A stretch of 9,310 bases of DNA from Pseudomonadota bacterium (GTDB lineage Bacteria; Desulfobacterota; Desulfovibrionia; Desulfovibrionales; Desulfovibrionaceae), in contig JAEZMB010000091.1 of the NCBI GenBank assembly GCA_023435825.1, forward strand, positions 1 to 9,310, given 5' to 3'. A model generated the notes under the pieces. That model searched no databases. It was not told the origin of the DNA and saw nothing but the letters and a program-made list of their open reading frames with translations. Position 1 is the stretch's first letter. Every line of letters begins with the position of its first letter. The translations under genes and the position numbers were made by a program. Positions 6,363-9,310 of this stretch are shown piece after piece.

Positions 6363-7751
6363 CTAGGCGCCGCCGAACAGGGCGGCGATGGCCCCAAGCA
6401 GCGTCTGGGGGAACAGCCCCAGTCCGACCAAGCCCGCGGCCATGACGCCAAGGGCCAGGGTTCCGGCCGGGCCGGTCGCGTAGACGGCGGCCGGGTGGGC
6501 AATGAGCGACTCCCGCATGTAGAGCGCGGCCAGCAGGCGCAGGGCATAGAACACGCCGACCACGGCCGTTACGATGCCGAACACCGCCAGACCGACATAG
6601 CCGGCCGACAGGGCCGCGCCAAAGACCAGGAACTTGCCGACAAAGCCGGCCGTGGGCGGCAGGCCGGCCAGGGAGGCCAGGCCGATGGCCAGGACGCCGG
6701 CCCGCCAGGGATGGACGTAGCCCAGGCCCCGGTAGGTGGCGATGTCGTCGCGGTCGCCGATCTCGGCCGACAGCGCCCCCACCGCGCCGAAGGCGGCCAG
6801 ATCCATGAGCGCGAAGGCGGCCAGATAGAACAGCGCCGCCTCGCCGCCGCCGTCGTTGACGGCCATGGCGGCCATGAGGATGTAGCCCATCTGGGCGATG
6901 GAGGAATAGGCGAGCAGGCGCTTGACGCTGGCCTGGGCCACGGCCCCGAGGTTGCCCACGGCCATGGTCAGGCCGGCCCCCACGGCCAGGGCCGGCCAAA
7001 GCAGTTCCCGGGCCTCGGGCGAGACTTCCGAACAGACATGGAGCAGGGCGGCGGCGGCGGCGGCCTTGGATCCCGACGACAGGAAGGCAGCCACCGGGGC
7101 CGGCGCGCCCTGGTAGACGTCGGGGGTCCACAGATGCACCGGGGCCAGGGACAGCTTAAATCCCACGCCAACCAGGACCAGGGCCAAGCCGGCGGCGGTC
7201 AGGGGGCCGGGCGCGGCCAGGGAGGCGGCGATCTCCATGGAGCCGGAGGCGGCGTAGATGAGCGCCATGCCGAAAAGCAGCACGGCCAGGGCCATGGCTC
7301 CGGGCAGGAAATACTTGAGCGCCGCTTCGGTGCCGAGATTGTCGTCCAGGCGGGCGGCGATCATGGCGTAGAGACACAGCGAGGCCAGCTCCAGCCCCAC
7401 GGCCAGCATGATCCAGTCGTCGGCGTCGGCTAAAAGGAGCATCCCCAGGGCCGACCACAGGAGCAGGCCGTAGAGGGCGTCGCCGGCAAAGCCCCGGCGC
7501 TCGGCGTAGCGGGCCAGTAGGCAGATGGTGGCCAGGGCGATGACCGAGAGCAAGCCGGCGTAAAAACAGGCGATGGGGCTGCCGCCTTGGGGGCCGGCCA
7601 CGGCCCACAGGCCGGGCAGGGCGGCGAACAGGGCGGCGGTGGCGGGGTAAAAGCCGGCCGGCACGGACCGGGCCATGGACAGGCACAGGACGAGGAGTCC
7701 GCCCAAGGCCAGGCAGAGGTGGGGGAAATAGGCGACGACAAAGGCGCTCAT
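6363..7751 (-). CDS. nuoN: NADH-quinone oxidoreductase (complex I) subunit N
   Basis: The gene has 462 codons, close to the 485 of the E. coli protein, starting at ATG 7751 with GAGGAA 5 nt upstream. NuoN is one of three antiporter-like membrane subunits of complex I. It helps convert quinone reduction into ion translocation across the cytoplasmic membrane. The protein is hydrophobic along its whole length, with many membrane spans. The expected charged residues of the proton path are present: E121 (VGLELASLCLYAM), K199 (VGFKLSLAPVHLWTPDVY), K229 (SSGSKAAAA) and K372 (GFVGKFLVF). ASVKRLLAYSSIAQMGY (273-289) is a family hallmark. It lies 12 nt downstream of nuoM in the same operon and is probably its last gene. 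Proton pumping is known for the family; the electron donor in this organism cannot be told from here. Confidence 0.96.
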   Translation of the reverse strand: MSAFVVAYFPHLCLALGGLLVLCLSMARSVPAGFYPATAALFAALPGLWAVAGPQGGSPIACFYAGLLSVIALATICLLARYAERRGFAGDALYGLLLWSALGMLLLADADDWIMLAVGLELASLCLYAMIAARLDDNLGTEAALKYFLPGAMALAVLLFGMALIYAASGSMEIAASLAAPGPLTAAGLALVLVGVGFKLSLAPVHLWTPDVYQGAPAPVAAFLSSGSKAAAAAALLHVCSEVSPEARELLWPALAVGAGLTMAVGNLGAVAQASVKRLLAYSSIAQMGYILMAAMAVNDGGGEAALFYLAAFALMDLAAFGAVGALSAEIGDRDDIATYRGLGYVHPWRAGVLAIGLASLAGLPPTAGFVGKFLVFGAALSAGYVGLAVFGIVTAVVGVFYALRLLAALYMRESLIAHPAAVYATGPAGTLALGVMAAGLVGLGLFPQTLLGAIAALFGGA

Positions 7752-7763
7752 GACGTTCCTCGC

Positions 7764-9245
7764 TTAGAGGCCCGGCCAGACGCGGGCGGCAATGGCGTTA
7801 AGCGGCTCGGCGGCCAAGCCCAGGACCGGCCCGGGGAACAGGCCCAGCCAGACGATGCCGACGGCCAAAAGGGAGAGCAGCACCGTCTCCCGGGCGTCGA
7901 GGTCGGGGAAGGGGACGGCCGAGCGCGGCGGGCCGTAGAGCACGTCCCGGGCCAGGCGCAGCAGATAGACCAAGGTCGCGGCCATGCCGGCCACGGCCAG
8001 GCCGGCGGCCAGGACGTTCACCTTGAAAAGCCCGAAGACGATCATGGCCTCGCCCACGAACCCGGACAGGCCCGGCAAGGCGGCCGAGGCCAGCACGCAG
8101 AAAAGAAACGCCGCGCCGAAATGCGGGGCCTTGTTCCAGATGCCGCCGAGGATGTCGAAGCGTCGGCTGCCCAGGCGTTCGCCGATGGCTCCGGCCAGGG
8201 AGAACAGCCCGCCGGAAGTCAGCGCATGGCTGACCATGAGGAGCACCGCGCCGCCCAGGGCCAACCGGCTGCCCGAAACCATGGCGGCCACGGCCAGGCC
8301 CATGTGGCCGATGCTGGAATAGGCGATGAGGCGTTTGACGTCCTCCTGGGCCACGGCCACGGCCGAGGCGTAGAACAGTCCGACCAGCCCCAGGACGGTG
8401 AGCGCCGGGGCAAAGGCGTGGGCGGCCTCGGGGAAAAGGGGCAAGGCGAAGCGAATCAGCGCATAGCCGCCGGTTTTGAGGAGCAGGCCGGCCAGGATGA
8501 GGCTGCCGGCGGTGGGCGCTTCGGTGTGGGCGTCGGGCAGCCACATGTGGACCGGGACCAGGGGAATCTTGATGGCGAACGACAGCACGAAGGCGGCAAA
8601 CAGCCAGCGGCCGACGTTTCGCGGGATGTCCAGACGGGTCAGCGCCTCCAGGGCGAAGTTCGGGCCGTCGGGCGAGTTGGCCGAAAGCACGCCCAGGGCG
8701 ATGACGGCCAGGAACATGAGCAGGCCGCCGGTGGCCGAGAACAGGAAGAATTTCATGGCCACGCGCAGCTTGTCGCCGTGGCCGAAGATGCCGATGAGGA
8801 AAAAGACCGGGATGAGCTGGGCTTCCCAGAAAAGGGCGAAGAGAAAGACGTCCGAGGCCAGGAAGATGCCCTGGACGGTGGTGAGCGAAGCCAGGATGAG
8901 GCCATGGTAGAGGGCCGGGCGCTCCCGGTCGTCGTGGCGCGAGGCCAACATGCAGCACAGGCCGATAAGCGCGGTCAGAACCACGAAAATGAGGCTCAGG
9001 CCATCCAGGGACAGGCTGTAGCGGATGCCGAAGGACGGAATCCAGGCGGCGTCTTCGACAAGCTCCGGGCCGAAGGAGCCGGCCGCGAACAGGCCGGCGA
9101 TGAGCGCGCACAGAGCCAGTTCGCCCAGGGCGGCCAGTACGGCAAACCGGCGACAGGCGGCGGCGTCGCCGCGCAAGGCGGGCATGACGCAGGCCGCGAC
9201 CAGGGGCCAGAAGATGATCAGGGACAGCCAGGGCAATTGCCGCAT
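7764..9245 (-). CDS. nuoM: NADH-quinone oxidoreductase (complex I) subunit M
   Basis: The gene has 493 codons (E. coli NuoM has 509), starting at ATG 9245 with GGAG 5 nt upstream. It encodes the second antiporter-like membrane subunit of complex I. Key residues match those known from E. coli NuoM (E144, K234, K265, E407): E141 in LFWEAQLIPVFFLIG, K226 in FAIKIPLVPVHMWLPDAH, K257 in LLLKTGGYALIRF and E399 in GFVGEAMIVFG. The hallmark DVKRLIAYSSIGHMG spans 302-316. The M-before-N order matches the usual end of a nuo operon, so nuoL is expected beyond the right edge. Codon use is strongly GC-rich, like nuoN and the LOG-domain gene, marking these as native to the host. Confidence 0.97.
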   Translation of the reverse strand: MRQLPWLSLIIFWPLVAACVMPALRGDAAACRRFAVLAALGELALCALIAGLFAAGSFGPELVEDAAWIPSFGIRYSLSLDGLSLIFVVLTALIGLCCMLASRHDDRERPALYHGLILASLTTVQGIFLASDVFLFALFWEAQLIPVFFLIGIFGHGDKLRVAMKFFLFSATGGLLMFLAVIALGVLSANSPDGPNFALEALTRLDIPRNVGRWLFAAFVLSFAIKIPLVPVHMWLPDAHTEAPTAGSLILAGLLLKTGGYALIRFALPLFPEAAHAFAPALTVLGLVGLFYASAVAVAQEDVKRLIAYSSIGHMGLAVAAMVSGSRLALGGAVLLMVSHALTSGGLFSLAGAIGERLGSRRFDILGGIWNKAPHFGAAFLFCVLASAALPGLSGFVGEAMIVFGLFKVNVLAAGLAVAGMAATLVYLLRLARDVLYGPPRSAVPFPDLDARETVLLSLLAVGIVWLGLFPGPVLGLAAEPLNAIAARVWPGL

Positions 9246-9310
9246 GATGGCTCCATACTAAACGTTATCCCGTTCGCCGCCCCCATTCGGGGGGTCTGGG
9301 GGCCTCAGGC
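9246..9310 (-). other. Leader of nuoM, possibly including the end of the upstream gene
   Basis: These 65 nt hold the nuoM ribosome binding site. On the minus strand two frames run in from the window edge and stop just before nuoM, at 9267-9265 (TAA) and 9260-9258 (TAG). Either could be the last codons of nuoL, but the 14-16 residues visible are Pro/Gly/Arg-rich and unlike a typical NuoL end, so they may be non-coding. A 5-bp C5/G5 palindrome (9280-9293) has no T run. Confidence 0.3.

Noticed and set aside
6495..7433. 312-codon plus-strand frame opposite nuoN
   Set aside because: It is a Gly/Gln/His-rich antisense shadow of a clear complex I subunit.

Overview
The window looks like a piece of a GC-rich deltaproteobacterial genome of the Desulfovibrio / Solidesulfovibrio type, joined at its left end to about 1.1 kb of different character. 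The organism call is inference. It rests on high GC (43 of 60 bases in 2401-2460 and in 6901-6960 by hand count), a nuo operon ending in nuoM-nuoN, a signalling-type accessory domain common in Desulfovibrio, and a c-di-GMP enzyme fused to a sugar-permease domain. No rRNA, tRNA, CRISPR array or insertion sequence was seen.

Left region (1 to about 1130). A long minus-strand frame (866 down to 1, open at the window edge) encodes a protein I do not recognise. Upstream of it lies a chimeric ORF (1416-949). Its first ~97 codons are very GC-rich and encode a small deltaproteobacterial accessory-type domain. Its last ~58 codons are AT-richer and encode what reads as the C-terminal end of a GalU-like UTP-glucose-1-phosphate uridylyltransferase. 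Composition changes abruptly near 1120-1137 (31/60 G+C in 1081-1140, 52/60 in 1141-1200). The join is either a real illegitimate recombination or transfer boundary, or an assembly chimera.

Middle region (1596-6127). A 755-codon plus-strand gene carries a LOG / lysine-decarboxylase-like nucleotide-binding domain at its C-terminus behind a long N-terminal part I cannot assign. It ends at a strong intrinsic terminator (3900-3931). Convergent to it is a 716-codon gene that fuses a PTS EIIC sugar-permease domain to a complete EAL phosphodiesterase domain. This gene has its own candidate sigma-70 promoter and lower GC in parts than its neighbours.

Right region (6363-9310). nuoN and nuoM lie in tandem on the minus strand, 12 nt apart. 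They encode two antiporter-like proton-pumping membrane subunits of respiratory complex I and keep the key Glu and Lys residues. The rest of the operon, normally with nuoL just upstream of nuoM, would lie beyond the right edge.

Functionally, the right side is energy conservation at the membrane. The EIIC-EAL protein probably couples sugar sensing or transport to c-di-GMP breakdown. The LOG-type protein is probably a nucleotide or nucleoside-monophosphate enzyme. The left end, if a true part of this genome, carries nucleotide-sugar metabolism.
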